From: Pradoshia sp. D12
GTDB taxonomy: Bacteria; Bacillota; Bacilli; Bacillales; Pradoshiaceae
Assembly (NCBI RefSeq): GCF_008935075.1
Contig: NZ_CP044545.1
Coordinates: 3,413,587-3,477,586 of the forward strand
Direction of reading: 5' to 3'
Length of the DNA: 64,000 nucleotides
Part shown: positions 1-9,915 of the stretch, in pieces
Position numbering within the stretch: the stretch's first letter is position 1
How the letters are laid out: every line of letters starts with the position of its first letter
Translations under genes and position numbers: made by a program
Notes under the pieces: model-generated
Seen by the model: only the letters and a program-made list of their open reading frames with translations
What the model was told of the DNA's origin: nothing
The model's database searches: none

Positions 1-794
1 GCCTTCACAATAAATGCTGCTGCACCAATTGCTTCACTGTAAATCAGATCATGATAGCTTGGATCGGGTTCAGTAAAGCCCGGAAATTTAGATGAATTCC
101 AGTCAAACTTCCCTCCATCGACTATGACCCCGCCTAATGTGGTTCCATTTCCAAGCAGCCATTTCGTAGCTGAGTGTACGACGATATCCGCTCCAAACTC
201 AATCGGACGGGATAAATAAGGAGTTGCAAATGTATTATCAATGATTAACGGAATTCCAGCTTCATGAGCAATTTCCGCCACCCGTTCAATATCAAGAACC
301 TGCAGGCTTGGATTTCCAATCGTTTCTCCAAAAATAGCTTTGGTCTTTGATGTAATCGCTTCTCTAAAATTTTCAGTGTCACTTGGATCCACGAACCTTA
401 CGTTAATACCATACTTAGGGAGAGTATTGGCAAATAAATTGTAGGTTCCGCCGTATAGAGTGGACGCAGAGATAATTTCATCACCTGCTCCCGCAATATT
501 TAGGATTGAGAGTGTTATAGCTGCAGCACCACTTGATACCGCTAAAGCTCCAATGCCACCTTCTAATTCTGCTATACGTTCTTCGAATACACTTGAAGTT
601 GGATTATGGATTCTAGTATAAATATAGCCAGTCTCAGCTAATCCAAATAAATCCGCAGCATGATCTGTGTCTTTAAATAAATAAGCATTCGTCTGGTAAA
701 TCGGCACGCTTCTCGCTCCAGTTACCGAATCCTGCTGCAATCCTCCGTGTATACCTACTGTTTCAAACCGATACTTCTTTTCTTCATTTGCCAT
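1..794 (-). CDS. O-acetylhomoserine aminocarboxypropyltransferase / Cys-Met PLP enzyme (3' end cut off by window)
   Basis: PLP-dependent enzyme of the Cys/Met metabolism (gamma-family) fold, probably making homocysteine from O-acetylhomoserine and sulfide. Visible from the start: [17 protein letters not shown] around residues 64-80, the cofactor-contacting SSGAAA near 88, the DNTFATPYL segment near 186, and the Schiff-base lysine in SATKWLLG at about residue 211. The ATG at 794 follows the riboswitch leader. About 264 codons are present of the usual 425-430; the C-terminus lies outside the window. The SAM riboswitch upstream supports a sulfur-amino-acid role. A cystathionine synthase/lyase role is possible, but the IYTRIHNPT and [11 protein letters not shown] segments fit the O-acetylhomoserine sulfhydrylase branch better. 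Confidence 0.85.
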   Translation of the reverse strand, partial: MANEEKKYRFETVGIHGGLQQDSVTGARSVPIYQTNAYLFKDTDHAADLFGLAETGYIYTRIHNPTSSVFEERIAELEGGIGALAVSSGAAAITLSILNIAGAGDEIISASTLYGGTYNLFANTLPKYGINVRFVDPSDTENFREAITSKTKAIFGETIGNPSLQVLDIERVAEIAHEAGIPLIIDNTFATPYLSRPIEFGADIVVHSATKWLLGNGTTLGGVIVDGGKFDWNSSKFPGFTEPDPSYHDLIYSEAIGAAAFIVK

Positions 795-838
795 TCTACA
801 TCTCTCCATTTCATTTTAAGTAGAGAAGTGAGTAAATG

Positions 839-989
839 AAAAAACCTCTTCACATAAGAAGAGGCAGGCATTTTCCATCTCTCCTTATCTCCCGGATTTA
901 TTTGTATCCGCAGGAATTGGCACCGTGTATTATAAAAATACCGGTTGCCGGGCTTCAACGGGCCAGTCCCTCCACCTCTCTTGATAAGA
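839..989 (-). promoter_or_regulatory. SAM-I (S-box) riboswitch with terminator
   Basis: On the minus strand the leader carries the S-box signatures: CTTATCAAGAGAGGTGGAGG at the 5' side, then GGCCC-TTGAAGCCCGGCAACC, and the 3' segment GGTGCCAATTCC-TGCGG, closing near GGAGAGATG. It is followed by an intrinsic terminator with arms 858-864 and 845-851 and a T-run over 839-844. High SAM stabilises the terminator and shuts off the sulfhydrylase gene. Confidence 0.95.
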
Positions 990-1010
990 ACCAAGTATTA
1001 AGTTGTTAAA

Positions 1011-1039
1011 ACTATAGCATATGGAAAAATATGAGTCAA
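1011..1039 (-). promoter_or_regulatory. sigma-A promoter of the SAM riboswitch transcript
   Basis: Minus strand TTGACT (1034-1039), 17-bp spacer, TATAGT (1011-1016), placed just upstream of the S-box aptamer. The bases from here to 1267 hold no gene or other element I can support. Confidence 0.75.
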
Positions 1040-1267
1040 TTGATTATTCAGAATTTTCGAATTAAATAACGAGGAGCTTCTTTTACTATAATAAATGCCT
1101 CCAGTTAGCCACTTAACAATCGTCTAATCGGTTGAGATTACAGGCTATTATAGAGAATTCTACAAATCAATTAAAACTTCTGACATAGACAGCGTAAAAT
1201 AGAAACAGCACCTTTAAAAGATTCTAGTTAAATATTCATCGACATATTTCCTGAGAAATAACTGCTC

Positions 1268-1549
1268 TTATTCTGTAATTCTCTTTAATTGATCAACAAG
1301 ATAGGGAACTGAGTGGAAGGCATAGATTTTCTCGATTAGCTGGTTATCCTTGATTAAAATGAGGCATGGTACACTTTGAATTTGATATTCTTCTGCAAGT
1401 TCCTTAGCATAGTTAAGATTGACTTTTTCCAAAGAGGCATTTGGGAGGACTTCCTTTGCAATATCAAGCATTTTACCTGCTAATTGACATGTTCCGCAAA
1501 GAGGAGTAAAAGTATAGATCGCTTTATTTATCGTGGTTTGATTGTTCAT
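1268..1549 (-). CDS. yusE: thioredoxin-family protein (YusE-like)
   Basis: A 93-residue thioredoxin-fold protein with the active-site CGTC near residues 19-22 and the cis-proline segment QSVPCLIL near residue 60. It is probably a thiol-disulfide oxidoreductase of unknown partner. The start lies inside the 3' end of the upstream toprim gene (26-bp overlap), so the two are co-translated. The order toprim-thioredoxin next to gcvH and fad genes matches B. subtilis yusE-yusF-gcvH, which supports the name. Shorter than classical thioredoxin (about 104). Confidence 0.8.
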   Translation of the reverse strand: MNNQTTINKAIYTFTPLCGTCQLAGKMLDIAKEVLPNASLEKVNLNYAKELAEEYQIQSVPCLILIKDNQLIEKIYAFHSVPYLVDQLKRITE

Positions 1550-1919
1550 TTTTCATTACATCCTTCATTTGTTTTAAAAATTCGGCTTTTACATCTATAT
1601 TGGCTGCCAAAAGAACCGTTGCTAAATGATATCTTGGCGCATTAGCAACTTCACGGTATGTACGATCAATATATATGTGAGATGCATTTGGCATTTCTCG
1701 TCTTAACTGTTTTCTCAGCTTTTCTCCGGATTCATCTGCATCAGCCAAAATATACACGTCTCTCTGTTCAAGTTCGTCTACTAATTCATCCATTTTCGAT
1801 AGACTGATGGTTCCATTTGTACATCTTATATCGACAGATTCGTTAAGTACAGATTGTATTTTTTGGCGGTCGGTAGAACCTTCCACAATAATTACTTTCT
1901 CACTTTGAGCATCCTGCAT
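1524..1919 (-). CDS. yusF: toprim domain protein (YusF-like)
   Basis: A 131-residue protein that is essentially a lone toprim domain: the VIIVEGSTDRQKI glutamate motif near residues 9-21 and the DADESGEKLR acidic motif near 60-69 are both intact, so a metal-dependent nucleotidyl-transfer or nuclease-like activity is plausible. Small toprim proteins include the RNase M5 type, but that family is longer; this one matches the YusF group by context. It overlaps the start of the thioredoxin-like gene. Biological role unknown. Confidence 0.8.
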   Translation of the reverse strand: MQDAQSEKVIIVEGSTDRQKIQSVLNESVDIRCTNGTISLSKMDELVDELEQRDVYILADADESGEKLRKQLRREMPNASHIYIDRTYREVANAPRYHLATVLLAANIDVKAEFLKQMKDVMKNEQSNHDK

Positions 1920-2089
1920 GATTGATCACCTTTTATTAGGAGAGTACGTTCTATGTGATTGGACAATTGCCTTCGTCTTTTTCATTATATGTATCTTACC
2001 CTAACATAGTGGAAAGTAACAATTGATCTAAAAACATAATAAAAAGGAAAGAAGCTGACGAATGACCCCAAACTTCTCCCCTCTATTGA

Positions 2090-2473
2090 CTACTCTTCTT
2101 TAGTCGCTGTTTCGTATTGGCCAGCATCCATTAATTCATCATATTCGCTGATTTCGGATGGTTCAACAACTACCATCCATGCTTTTTCATATGGAGATTC
2201 ATTAACATATTCTGGACTATCCGCTAATTCTTCATTTACTTCAACAACTGTCCCACTGATTGGCGCATACAATTCAGATACTGTCTTAACTGATTCTACA
2301 CTGCCAAACGGTTCATTACGGGTCAATTGATCACCTATTTCCGGTAGTTCCACAAATACGATGTCTCCCAATTCTTTTTGAGCAAAATCAGTTATTCCAA
2401 TTCGAATCTTACCATCCTCTTGTTTAACCCATTCATGCTCAGCTGTATAACGTAATCCCGCTGGAATGCTCAT
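2090..2473 (-). CDS. gcvH: glycine cleavage system H protein
   Basis: Lipoyl carrier of the glycine cleavage complex; in Bacillus GcvH also passes lipoyl groups to other complexes. The 127-residue length is typical. The lipoylated lysine is in the motif [15 protein letters not shown] around residue 63, flanked by the usual [10 protein letters not shown] and [11 protein letters not shown] strands. It stands alone, without gcvT or gcvP beside it, as in B. subtilis where gcvH lies in the yus region. The start ATG is preceded by GGGGGG on the coding strand. Confidence 0.97.
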   Translation of the reverse strand: MSIPAGLRYTAEHEWVKQEDGKIRIGITDFAQKELGDIVFVELPEIGDQLTRNEPFGSVESVKTVSELYAPISGTVVEVNEELADSPEYVNESPYEKAWMVVVEPSEISEYDELMDAGQYETATKEE

Positions 2474-2545
2474 GATTTAATCCCCCCAAAATGTATGTAT
2501 GGTTCCTATTTATCATGACATCAAACTGGTTATTTGACAATTGTT

Positions 2546-2899
2546 TCATGCCCAGATTTTCTGGTAATTTACCTCTTTGAATCCTACTGTTACTTTTTCT
2601 CCATCAAATGCGATTGGGCGCTTGATTAGCATCCCGTCTGATGCAAGCAAGGTAAGAATTTCATCTTCAGACATATCCTTCACTTTATCTTTTAACCCAA
2701 GTTCTCTGTATTTCATCCCACTTGTGTTAAAAAATTTCTGAAGAGACAATTCACTTTTTTGATAAATTATTTCTAGCTCTTCTTTCGATGGAGGATTTTG
2801 CGCTATATCAACTTCTTGATAGGATATTCCCTTTTCATCAAACCATTTCTTTGCTTTTCTGCATGTCCCGCATTTAGGATACCAGTAAAATGTAATCAT
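2546..2899 (-). CDS. yusI: ArsC/Spx-family protein (YusI-like)
   Basis: A 117-residue member of the arsenate reductase/Spx fold. It starts with ITFYWYPKCGTCRKAKKW, giving a CXXC pair near residues 10-13, and has the family ending with KRPIAFDG near 95-102. Most relatives of this type are Spx/MgsR-like or uncharacterised thiol proteins rather than true arsenate reductases, and no ars genes are nearby. The position between gcvH and fadE matches yusI in B. subtilis. Physiological substrate unknown. Confidence 0.82.
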   Translation of the reverse strand: MITFYWYPKCGTCRKAKKWFDEKGISYQEVDIAQNPPSKEELEIIYQKSELSLQKFFNTSGMKYRELGLKDKVKDMSEDEILTLLASDGMLIKRPIAFDGEKVTVGFKEVNYQKIWA

Positions 2900-3002
2900 C
2901 GTTTTATCACCTCAATTGAAGCATACCACATTTTTTCATCTATCTTAAACGGATATACTTCTGCTCTAGAAAAGGTAACAGGTCTAACATAGCAGGAAAA
3001 GA

Positions 3003-3025
3003 AAAAGCCTGGTTTTCACCAGGCC
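3003..3025 (-). terminator. terminator of the fadN-fadA-fadE operon
   Basis: Inverted repeat GCCTGGT (3007-3013) / ACCAGGC (3018-3024) followed on the minus strand by TTTTTC, 17 bp past the fadE stop. Confidence 0.85.
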
Positions 3026-3041
3026 TCCATAGTATAAAGGA

Positions 3042-4826
3042 TTAAACAGTGTAACGCTCAGCATCAACTAACTTTTCTGAAGCTTCACGTTTAAGTGCGA
3101 TTACATTGATTGGTGTGAAACGTGTGAATTTACGTAAAGCTGATGTCATCATACGTAATGTATCACCAGTTTCTGTTGCCACTAATGTTTCTTTAGCATG
3201 CTTCTCGATTTCGCCAAATGCTTCCTGGCAGAAGATTTGAGTATAAAGAAGTTTTTGTTTGTTCTTTTCTAAGCCATCTTTTTTGATTGCTTTTTCTGTA
3301 CGAAGAACAACTGATTCCATCGCATAAACGAAAGAAGCAATATCCGCAATATTAACAAGAATTTCTTGTTCTTTTTCCAGCTCAGTACCATATTTTTGCG
3401 CAGCCAATCCTGCAATCATAATACCAATTTTCTTAGCATTTTTCACAAGATGTTTTTCTTGATCAAGTGGCTCTGTACCTGGCTCTTCAGGCATTAGCAT
3501 CATGAGTCCTTCAGAAAGTTCCTGTGCTTTTTGTAATAACGGCAATTCACCTTTTAAAGCTTTTTTCAGGAATGTACCTGGTACAAGCAGACGGTTAATT
3601 TCGTTTGTTCCTTCAAATATACGGTTAATACGAGAATCACGGTACATTCTTTCAATTTCATACTCAGCCATAAATCCATAGCCTCCATGAAGCTGAACCG
3701 CTTCATCCACAACATAATCTAAAACCTCGGAAGCAAAGAACTTATTTAAGGAGCATTCGATTGCATATTCAGCAATTGATTTTGCTACTTCTTTCCCATC
3801 TTTTACTTCTTCATCACTTAGGCGGCTCATTCTTTCCTCGAATAAACCAACTGTCCTATAGACGGAACTTTCAGCTGCGTATATTTTGGAAGCCATTGTA
3901 GAGAGCTTTTCTTTTGTTAAATTAAATGAAGAGATTGGTGTTTTAAACTGTTGGCGTTGATTAGCATACGTAGCAGCTAATTCAAATCCTCGTTTGGAAG
4001 CACCAACAGCTCCTACTCCCAATTTATAACGACCGATATTCAAAATGTTAAAGGCAATTACATGACCTCTTCCTGCTTCTCCCAATAGGTTCTCAACAGG
4101 TACTTCTGCATCCTCAAGAATTAATGTTCTAGTTGAAGAGCTCTTAATCCCCATTTTCTTTTCTTCCGGTCCAGTAGACACACCTGGATACTCTCTTTCT
4201 ACGATAAATGCAGAGAATTTGTCACCGTCGATTTTTGCATATACGACAAATACATCAGCAAAGCCTGCATTTGTAATCCATTGTTTTTCACCATTTAAGA
4301 CATAGTGAGTTCCTGCTTCATTCAATTTTGCTGTTGTCTTTGCGCCAAGTGCATCAGAGCCTGAGCTTGGTTCTGTTAAGGCATAGGCTGCTAGCTTTTC
4401 CCCGGTAGCCAATAATGGAAGGTACTTTTGTTTTTGTTCTTCGTTACCAAACAAAACGATTGGCAAGGAACCAATACCAACATGTGCTCCATGAGAAATA
4501 GAGAAGCCTCCTGCACGGGATAGTCTTTCTGAAATAAGGGCGGAACTAACTTTATCCAAGCCTAATCCACCGTATTCCTCCGGTACATCTGCGCCCAATA
4601 GACCCAGTTCTCCAGCTTGTTTCAATAGTTTTACAGAACGGTCAAACTCATGATCCTCTAAATATTCCACCTGAGGCAATACTTCATTTACTAAATAATC
4701 CTCAGTCGTTTTTGCAATCATTTTATGCTCATCTGTATAGTCCTCAGGTGTAAACATATTCTCTGCTTCAATATCCTCAATTAAAAACGCTCCGCCTTTT
4801 AACACTTCTTCTGTTTGATTAGCCAT
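3042..4826 (-). CDS. fadE: acyl-CoA dehydrogenase
   Basis: FAD-dependent acyl-CoA dehydrogenase of the first beta-oxidation step. At 594 residues it matches the long Bacillus FadE type, with a C-terminal extension beyond the classical 380-residue core. Visible: LTEPSSGSDALGAKT (FAD/substrate region, about 151-165), GEKQWITNAG, the LHGGYGFMAEYEIERMYRD stretch, and RIFEGTNEINR, where the Glu of FEGT is the family catalytic base. It is the third gene of a fadN-fadA-fadE operon (66 bp after fadA) ending in a strong terminator. Expected to be repressed through the FadR-type site upstream of fadN. Confidence 0.95.
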   Translation of the reverse strand: MANQTEEVLKGGAFLIEDIEAENMFTPEDYTDEHKMIAKTTEDYLVNEVLPQVEYLEDHEFDRSVKLLKQAGELGLLGADVPEEYGGLGLDKVSSALISERLSRAGGFSISHGAHVGIGSLPIVLFGNEEQKQKYLPLLATGEKLAAYALTEPSSGSDALGAKTTAKLNEAGTHYVLNGEKQWITNAGFADVFVVYAKIDGDKFSAFIVEREYPGVSTGPEEKKMGIKSSSTRTLILEDAEVPVENLLGEAGRGHVIAFNILNIGRYKLGVGAVGASKRGFELAATYANQRQQFKTPISSFNLTKEKLSTMASKIYAAESSVYRTVGLFEERMSRLSDEEVKDGKEVAKSIAEYAIECSLNKFFASEVLDYVVDEAVQLHGGYGFMAEYEIERMYRDSRINRIFEGTNEINRLLVPGTFLKKALKGELPLLQKAQELSEGLMMLMPEEPGTEPLDQEKHLVKNAKKIGIMIAGLAAQKYGTELEKEQEILVNIADIASFVYAMESVVLRTEKAIKKDGLEKNKQKLLYTQIFCQEAFGEIEKHAKETLVATETGDTLRMMTSALRKFTRFTPINVIALKREASEKLVDAERYTV

Positions 4827-4892
4827 TTTTCTTCCCCCTTATTTAGAGATGACTGGGCTCTCGTTGCCAATCATCTCATCGCTTATAACTTT

Positions 4893-6071
4893 TTATGCTA
4901 ATAATTCAAATACTCCAGCCGCGCCCATTCCTCCGCCAATACACATCGTTACGACTCCAAATTGCTCATTTCGTCGTTTCATCTCGTGAAGGAGACTCAA
5001 GGTTAATTTAGCTCCAGTACACCCAAGTGGATGTCCTAATGCAATGGCACCGCCATTTACATTCACCCTCTCCTCATCCAATCCAAGTTGACGAATTACC
5101 TGAATGGATTGGGAAGCAAACGCTTCATTCAATTCGAATAATCCAATATCAGATAAACTTAATCCTGCCAGCTTAAGAGCTTTTGGAATTGCTTCTACCG
5201 GACCGATTCCCATAAGTTCCGGCGGCACTCCTGCGACTGCAAAAGAACGAAATTTTAAAAGTGGCTTGAAGCCATCCGCCTCGGCTTTTTCCCGATCCAT
5301 CAGTAATACCGCTGCTGCTCCATCACTGGTTTGTGAAGCATTCCCGGCTGTTACTGTTCCTGTGAGTGAAAATGCAGGCCTCAGTCTAGCAAGCACTTCC
5401 GTTGTTGTCCCTTCTCGTACTCCTTCATCTGTTGTAAATTGAACGGAGCGCTCTTTTAATTTATTGTCTGATCCTACTTGACGAAAAGTGACATCAACAG
5501 GAACGATTTCATCTTCAAATTTCCCATCCCGAATGGCCTGTGCTGCTTTTTGGTGACTGCGTACTGCAAAGGCATCCTGGTCTTCACGGGTAATCCCAAA
5601 TTTCTTAGCAACTTCTTCAGCCGTATGTCCCATACCCATATAATATTCAGGAGCTGCTTCTGCCAGTTTCGAATTGGGACGAACTACATGTCCCATCATC
5701 GGAACCATACTCATCGATTCAACCCCACCGGAAATGACCGTTTCAGAATGTCCGAGCATAATTCGCTCTGCTCCATAAGCAATGGATTGCAGTCCTGATG
5801 AACAGTAACGATTGATCGTTATAGCGGGTACATTGTATGGTAAACCTGCCAAGGCACCGATATTACGAGTCACATTGAGCCCTTGCTCTGCTTCAGGCAT
5901 AGCGCATCCAAAGATCATATCATCAATTGGTCCATCGTAATTTTCTGCTCGTTTTAGCGTTTCCTTTACTACTAATGCACCTAAATCATCTGGTCGAACA
6001 TTTGCAAGAGTTCCTTTTTTGGCTCTGCCTACCGGGGTTCTGGCTCCGGCTACAATCACTGCTTCTCTCAT
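4893..6071 (-). CDS. fadA: acetyl-CoA C-acyltransferase (3-ketoacyl-CoA thiolase)
   Basis: Thiolase that cleaves 3-ketoacyl-CoA to acetyl-CoA. The start is ATG at 6071 ([15 protein letters not shown]) with GAGGAGG six bases upstream; an in-frame GTG at 6092 lies ahead of the Shine-Dalgarno and is rejected. The nucleophilic Cys is in [10 protein letters not shown] (about residue 90), the active-site His in [11 protein letters not shown], and the second Cys in MCIGGGMG at the C-terminus. 392 residues is the family length. It lies 37 bp after fadN in the same operon. Confidence 0.96.
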   Translation of the reverse strand: MREAVIVAGARTPVGRAKKGTLANVRPDDLGALVVKETLKRAENYDGPIDDMIFGCAMPEAEQGLNVTRNIGALAGLPYNVPAITINRYCSSGLQSIAYGAERIMLGHSETVISGGVESMSMVPMMGHVVRPNSKLAEAAPEYYMGMGHTAEEVAKKFGITREDQDAFAVRSHQKAAQAIRDGKFEDEIVPVDVTFRQVGSDNKLKERSVQFTTDEGVREGTTTEVLARLRPAFSLTGTVTAGNASQTSDGAAAVLLMDREKAEADGFKPLLKFRSFAVAGVPPELMGIGPVEAIPKALKLAGLSLSDIGLFELNEAFASQSIQVIRQLGLDEERVNVNGGAIALGHPLGCTGAKLTLSLLHEMKRRNEQFGVVTMCIGGGMGAAGVFELLA

Positions 6072-6108
6072 GCCAATCCTCCTCTTAATCACTCAAAATA
6101 CGGATCTA

Positions 6109-8499
6109 TTAATTGCGTAATGGTTTTCCTTTAACAAGCATATGTTGCATGCGCTGCTGTGTTTTTCCTTCTTGGACAAGGCTGATAAATGCTTCTCTTT
6201 CTAAATCAAGTAAATACTGTTCATCTACTTCTGTTCCATAAGGCACTTTACCGCCAGCTAAAACATAGGCAATTTTTTGGGCAATCTTCAAATCATGCTC
6301 TGAAATATAGCCTGAATACAGCATGGATTGCGCTCCTAGTAACAGAGCCGCATAACCAGGTTCTCCTGATACCGGAATTTTTTTGCGCACCGGTGGCTTA
6401 TAACCAGTATCATGTAAAGCAATAACAGCCTGTTTCGCATCGTATAACTGATGATCCGGATTAAAGCTGATTCCATCGTTACTATTCAGGAAGTTATTCT
6501 CTCTTGCTTCATCAGCGGAAGTAGATACTTGGGCAGTAGCAATCGTTTCAAACACTTTAATAGCAACTTTAGTAATATCGAAATCAATACCATTCGGTAA
6601 GCTATCCAGATGTTTAATATACAGCTCTTTATTTCCGCCTCCGCCAGGCAACAAACCGACACCCGTCTCAACCAATCCTATATATGACTCAGATGATGCC
6701 TGGATTTTTGCGGCTGGCAAGCAAATTTCAGCTCCTCCGCCAAGCGTCATATTAAATGGCGCAGCGACAACCGGTTTATTGCTGTATTTAATATTCATCA
6801 TTGCTTGCTGGAATTGACGTGTAATCATTTCTACATCAAATATATTGTCGTCCTGTACTTCCATTAAAATCATGGCCAGGTTGGCTCCAACGCAGAAGTT
6901 TTTGCCCTGGTTTCCGATAACTAATCCTTTGTAGTTTTTATCCACTTCTTCAATTGCATAATTGATCATTTGAATAATATCAAAGCCAATCGCATTATTC
7001 GGAGAATGGAATTCTAGCAAAGCCACACCATCACCAATATCAATCAGGCTCGCACCGCTATTTTTCTTAATGACCCCTTTTTGTTTCTTAATCAACTTCA
7101 GATTTATGATTTTTTCGTTTACTTCAACCTCTTGATATTCACCATTTGCATAATAAAGGGTTCCGTTATCCCCTTCTTTATAGAAGGTTGTGTTACCGTT
7201 TTCAATCATTTGTGTGATCCATTCAGGAATATTGCGTCCTTCCTCCTGCATCCTGGCAACGGATTTCTCTAGGCCAATTGCATCCCAGGTTTCAAATGGT
7301 CCAAGCTGCCAACCGAATCCCCATTTCATGGCCTGATCGATTGCAACAATATCATCGGCAATGTCGCCAAGTAGTTCTGCTGAATAGAGTAAAGTAGGGC
7401 TGATTACATTCCATAGCAATTCACCGACACGATCTTTCGCATAAATAAGCGCTTTCAATTTTCTCGCGGCGCCTTTCTCCTGCTTTACCATATCAAGCGA
7501 AGGTGCTTTTAGCTTTTTACGCTCTACATATTCCAAAGTGGATGGGTCAAGCTCCAGTATTTCTTTCCCTTTTTTCAGGAAGAATCCCTGCCCTGACTTA
7601 CTTCCCAACCAGCCGTTATCAAGCATCTTTTTCATAAATTCAGGTACTTCAAATACAGATTTTTCTTCCTCATTATCTACATTGTCATAAACATTTTTAG
7701 CTACATGCGCGAATGTATCCAGTCCCACTACATCCAGCGTACGGAAGGTTGCACTCTTTGGACGGCCAATTAAAGGACCAGTTACAGAATCTACTTCCCC
7801 GACACTGTAGCCGCGCTCCATCATTTCACGAACAGTTACCAATAAACCGTAAGTCCCAATGCGATTACCGATAAAATTCGGGGTATCTTTAGCAATTACA
7901 ACCCCTTTTCCTAAAACATCTTCTCCAAATTGTTTCATCGCTTTAACTATTTCAGGCGATGTTGCTTCTGTCGGGATAATTTCCAAAAGCTTTAAATATC
8001 TAGGTGGATTAAAGAAATGAGTGCCAAGGAAATGTTTGCGGAAATCTTCTGAACGCCCTTCCGCCATTGCCTCAATGGAAATTCCGGATGTATTTGAACT
8101 AATAATACTGCCCGGCTTTCTATATTCGTCAATTTGTGAAAACACACTTTGTTTAATATCAAGTCTTTCAACAACGACCTCAATAATCCAGTCGCAATCA
8201 TTAATTTTTGACAAGTCGTCTTCAAAGTTTCCTGGCTCAATTAAAGATAAATTTTTCTTGGAGGTTAACGGTGCAGGTTTTTGTTTAAGTAGTTTTTGAA
8301 TGGACATTTGAGCCAATCGATTACGGACTTGCTTGTCTTCAAGAGTTAGCCCCTTTTTTCCCTCATCCGCGGTAAGTTCTCTTGGAACAATATCCAATAG
8401 CTTAACCGGAATTCCAATGTTGGCTAAATGTGCTGCAATCCCTGAACCCATGACACCTGATCCAAGTACAGCTACTTTTTTAATTTTAAGGTTCAACAT
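6109..8499 (-). CDS. fadN: 3-hydroxyacyl-CoA dehydrogenase / enoyl-CoA hydratase fusion
   Basis: Bifunctional beta-oxidation enzyme with the dehydrogenase first and the crotonase domain last, the reverse of proteobacterial FadB. The NAD-binding GSGVMGSGIAAHLA is at residues 13-26 and HFFNPPRYLKLLEIIP near 160. The C-terminal hydratase domain carries NKPVVAAPFNMTLGGGAEI and LVETGVGLLPGGGG. 796 residues agrees with B. subtilis FadN. ATG at 8499 has AAAGGGGG upstream. First gene of the fadN-fadA-fadE operon, with a FadR-type palindrome 17 bp upstream of the start. Confidence 0.96.
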   Translation of the reverse strand: MLNLKIKKVAVLGSGVMGSGIAAHLANIGIPVKLLDIVPRELTADEGKKGLTLEDKQVRNRLAQMSIQKLLKQKPAPLTSKKNLSLIEPGNFEDDLSKINDCDWIIEVVVERLDIKQSVFSQIDEYRKPGSIISSNTSGISIEAMAEGRSEDFRKHFLGTHFFNPPRYLKLLEIIPTEATSPEIVKAMKQFGEDVLGKGVVIAKDTPNFIGNRIGTYGLLVTVREMMERGYSVGEVDSVTGPLIGRPKSATFRTLDVVGLDTFAHVAKNVYDNVDNEEEKSVFEVPEFMKKMLDNGWLGSKSGQGFFLKKGKEILELDPSTLEYVERKKLKAPSLDMVKQEKGAARKLKALIYAKDRVGELLWNVISPTLLYSAELLGDIADDIVAIDQAMKWGFGWQLGPFETWDAIGLEKSVARMQEEGRNIPEWITQMIENGNTTFYKEGDNGTLYYANGEYQEVEVNEKIINLKLIKKQKGVIKKNSGASLIDIGDGVALLEFHSPNNAIGFDIIQMINYAIEEVDKNYKGLVIGNQGKNFCVGANLAMILMEVQDDNIFDVEMITRQFQQAMMNIKYSNKPVVAAPFNMTLGGGAEICLPAAKIQASSESYIGLVETGVGLLPGGGGNKELYIKHLDSLPNGIDFDITKVAIKVFETIATAQVSTSADEARENNFLNSNDGISFNPDHQLYDAKQAVIALHDTGYKPPVRKKIPVSGEPGYAALLLGAQSMLYSGYISEHDLKIAQKIAYVLAGGKVPYGTEVDEQYLLDLEREAFISLVQEGKTQQRMQHMLVKGKPLRN

Positions 8500-8515
8500 T
8501 AATCCCCCTTTAATT

Positions 8516-8533
8516 TGAATGAATACTCATTCA
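8516..8533. promoter_or_regulatory. FadR-type operator upstream of fadN
   Basis: Perfect palindrome TGAATGA-ATAC-TCATTCA. It fits the known B. subtilis FadR (YsiA) box and sits 17 bp before the fadN ATG. Long-chain acyl-CoA is expected to release the repressor. The fadR gene itself is not in the window. Confidence 0.88.
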
Positions 8534-8678
8534 TTTTTATGACAAAAAAATATGGAATAAAAATCCTACATCTTTAACTATAAAAGATTTTCGAAAATTC
8601 CGCAATTAAAAAAGCCATAAAAATGGTAATTTGTTAGAAAGTTTTTATTTGGTCAAACTACTACTGGAGGTGAATTTA

Positions 8679-8807
8679 ATGGCGAAGCTTAAAAAGAATC
8701 CAAGCAAAGAAGGAGTCAGTGCGGCAAGTGTAAAAGGCAATGCTGGTCCGCACCATGAAAAACATTATAATAAGGTAAACAGCCAAAATAACCAGTTTAA
8801 AAAATAG
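8679..8807 (+). CDS. YuzL-family small protein
   Basis: A 42-residue basic peptide beginning MAKLKKNPSKEGVSAASVKG and ending NNQFKK. Ribosome binding site GGAGGTG is placed eight bases before the ATG. Sequence and length match the YuzL family of small Bacillus proteins, which resemble small acid-soluble spore proteins in composition. It lies divergently from fadN, as yuz/yus genes do in B. subtilis. Function is not established. Confidence 0.75.
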   Translation: MAKLKKNPSKEGVSAASVKGNAGPHHEKHYNKVNSQNNQFKK

Positions 8808-8865
8808 TCTGCACCTGTTTTATACTATGTACAAGGCGTACTTTTTCGCTCCTATTAAACGCACA

Positions 8866-8897
8866 TAAAATACCCCAAATCTAATGATTTGGGGTAT
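8866..8897. terminator. bidirectional terminator between yuzL-like gene and arcC
   Basis: Perfect 11-bp inverted repeat ATACCCCAAAT (8870-8880) / ATTTGGGGTAT (8887-8897), with a short T-run on the minus-strand side; serves the end of the arc operon. Confidence 0.8.
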
Positions 8898-8908
8898 GTG
8901 TTTCATCA

Positions 8909-9871
8909 TTATGCCATTACTGTCTCTTCCTGCATAGATATAATCGTTCCCGCATTTCCTTTCAATGCATCTAATGCTTTTTCGAGAGATGTAATAATAG
9001 TAGTACGGCCAGGTCTTGATTCTGCAAATTGAATAGCAGCTTCTACTTTAGGAAGCATACTGCCCGGTGCAAAGTGACCTTCTTCAGCCAATGCCTTTAT
9101 TTCATTGGTTGAAATAGATTCCAGTTTTTGCTGATTAGGCTGATTGTAGTTTATGTAGATATTGTCTACAGCAGTCAAAATAATTAATGAGTCTGCATCC
9201 ACTAATTCTGCTAACTTCTCAGAAGCAAAATCCTTGTCGATTACTGCCTCAACACCAATCAACTCGTCGTCAGATTGCATAACTGGGATACCGCCGCCTC
9301 CTGTAGAAATAACAATTTTTCCACTTTCCACAAGACTATTAATGCTCTTATGCTCCAGGATGCTGACCGGTTTCGGTGAAGGAACGACTCTTCTCCAACC
9401 TCTGCCTGCATCTTCCTTAAAGGAAGCACCAGTCTCCTGGATCAATTTCATCGCTTCCTCTTCTGTATAAAAAGGACCAATCGGTTTTGTAGGATTCTTG
9501 AAGGCGCCATCGTTTTCATCAACTACGACCCTTGTTACAATGCCCACTACATCTTTATGAATTCCTCTTTTGCTTAGGGCTTTGTCCATGGCATTTTCCA
9601 ACCAGTATCCAATCATACCTTGTGACATCGCTCCGCAAGTATCAAGTGGCATTGCTGGATTTTTCTCTGAATCAGCCGCTTTTTGCTGAAGAAGGATATT
9701 TCCTACTTGTGGACCATTACCATGCGAAATGATAATATCCATTCCATTTTCAACAAGCGTTGCAAGCTGTTCAGCTGTCTTTTCTAGTGCCAGCTGTTGA
9801 GCCTTTGCACTGGCATCTCCGGATTGAATGGCATTACCGCCTAAAGCTATCACTACTTTTTTTCTTTCCAT
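8909..9871 (-). CDS. arcC: carbamate kinase
   Basis: Last enzyme of the arginine deiminase pathway: carbamoyl phosphate + ADP gives ATP, CO2 and ammonia. The N-terminus [15 protein letters not shown] and the internal [27 protein letters not shown] and [11 protein letters not shown] segments are characteristic. ATG at 9871 is chosen because the protein then begins at the usual [14 protein letters not shown]; a start at 9916 would add 15 residues unlike the family. GGAGG lies 13 bases before this ATG, slightly long. The resulting 320 residues is close to the usual 310-315. Last gene of arcA-arcB-arcD-arcC. Confidence 0.95.
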   Translation of the reverse strand: MERKKVVIALGGNAIQSGDASAKAQQLALEKTAEQLATLVENGMDIIISHGNGPQVGNILLQQKAADSEKNPAMPLDTCGAMSQGMIGYWLENAMDKALSKRGIHKDVVGIVTRVVVDENDGAFKNPTKPIGPFYTEEEAMKLIQETGASFKEDAGRGWRRVVPSPKPVSILEHKSINSLVESGKIVISTGGGGIPVMQSDDELIGVEAVIDKDFASEKLAELVDADSLIILTAVDNIYINYNQPNQQKLESISTNEIKALAEEGHFAPGSMLPKVEAAIQFAESRPGRTTIITSLEKALDALKGNAGTIISMQEETVMA

Positions 9872-9915
9872 AGTTGATTCAATACCTCCAAAAATCAGTC
9901 TGTATTTAGAACTCA

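Noticed and set aside
755-994. 79-codon minus-strand open frame over the SAM riboswitch
   Set aside because: It reads through conserved aptamer and terminator structure and overlaps the sulfhydrylase start; no protein family resemblance.
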